5,646 nucleotides of DNA, taken from NCBI GenBank assembly GCA_012032065.1, contig JAAURV010000218.1, positions 1-5,646 of the forward strand. Reading direction: 5' to 3'. Of the stretch, positions 5,369-5,646 are shown in pieces (position 1 is the stretch's first letter; the number at the start of each line of letters is the position of its first letter). Below the pieces are notes generated by a model that was given only the letters and a program-made list of their open reading frames with translations, was not told where the DNA came from and searched no databases. Origin of the DNA: Hyphomicrobiales bacterium. GTDB lineage: Bacteria; Pseudomonadota; Alphaproteobacteria; Rhizobiales; Aestuariivirgaceae. A program made the translations under genes and the position numbers.

Positions 5369-5646
5369 CTACTCCGTCACCATGATCATGATGTGCCCGG
5401 ACACGCCAAGATTTCCATCGTTGTCGCGTGCGCCGACCTGCAGCATATAGTGCCCGGGTTTCTTCGGCGTGAATTTAAGTTCGTGCGGACCAGGCCCCTC
5501 CGAACGCGCAACGACCGGGTAGTCCGCGTTGACTAAGTCCAAGCCGCCGCGGAACATGTCGTCGTCCTTCGCGTGCAAAGTCACTTCGCGGATTTCCTTG
5601 CGAAATGCCGGCGCCGTCTCGGCGGTGATGGTGATGGTCTCGCCGA
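5369..5646 (-). CDS. C-terminal part of an unidentified protein with a beta-sandwich-like domain (partial)
   Basis: The minus-strand frame is open from the window edge to a TAG at 5371-5369 and gives about 92 residues; the start lies beyond 5646. I do not recognise the family with certainty. The text reads GETITITAETAPAFRKEIREVTLHA, then LDLVNADYP, HELKFTPKKPGHYMLQVGARDNDGNLGVSGHIMIMVTE. Alternating hydrophobic strands, the KPGHYMLQVGARDNDGN turn and a final strand closing the protein are typical of Ig-like, PKD or cadherin-like sandwich domains found at the end of secreted or surface enzymes. The DNDGN turn could bind Ca2+, which is inference. An internal ATG at 5584 exists but is probably not the start, because the same frame continues upstream with strand-like sequence. 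It converges on the GMC gene and is a separate unit. Confidence 0.65.
   Translation of the reverse strand, partial: GETITITAETAPAFRKEIREVTLHAKDDDMFRGGLDLVNADYPVVARSEGPGPHELKFTPKKPGHYMLQVGARDNDGNLGVSGHIMIMVTE

Noticed and set aside
5387..5396. Palindrome CATGATCATG near the end of the right-hand gene
   Set aside because: It lies inside coding sequence (HIMIM) and is explained by repeated His/Met/Ile codons.

Overview
This high-GC window reads like an alphaproteobacterium, probably rhizobiales-like. A kdsD 3' end is followed directly by an lptC 5' end, without the kdsC that separates them in enteric bacteria. The codon use and the small secreted glycine-zipper protein also fit. The genus cannot be told from the sequence.

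Left end (1-980): a patchwork of gene pieces, not intact genes. A minus-strand internal piece of a DUF3604 protein (about 26-258) meets a plus-strand piece holding the 3' end of kdsD and the 5' end of lptC (about 258-610). The lptC part then runs in frame into the C-terminal half of an EamA/DMT transporter (to 980). At least two, probably three, breakpoints lie within about 620 bases. This is either a degraded, rearranged locus or an assembly or amplification chimera; the sequence alone cannot decide.

Middle (974-3458): ordinary minus-strand genes. An enolase-superfamily (mandelate racemase/muconate lactonizing, MR/MLE) protein starts at a GTG with a clear ribosome binding site. It overlaps by one base (TGATG) a complete 3-hydroxyisobutyrate-dehydrogenase-family reductase. 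A small secreted glycine-zipper protein follows 60 bases downstream, and its stop overlaps the stop of the convergent transporter fragment. The MR/MLE protein is the most interesting gene: Gly sits where the first magnesium-ligand Asp is expected, and Ala where the Asp of the His-Asp dyad is expected.

Right end (3459-5646): a 244-base divergent intergenic region with a 17-base near-palindrome separates the MR/MLE gene from a plus-strand GMC flavoprotein oxidoreductase. That gene has all family motifs but is broken by two single-base frameshifts, the second inside a perfect 14-base GC palindrome. A convergent minus-strand gene, of which only the C-terminal beta-sandwich-like part is seen, fills the edge.

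Together the GMC oxidase/dehydrogenase, the enolase-family dehydratase or cycloisomerase and the beta-hydroxyacid dehydrogenase look like part of a catabolic locus for a sugar acid or similar polyhydroxy acid. The substrate is unknown, and no transporter, aldolase or regulator gene of the locus is in view. I found no RNA genes, CRISPR array or insertion sequence.
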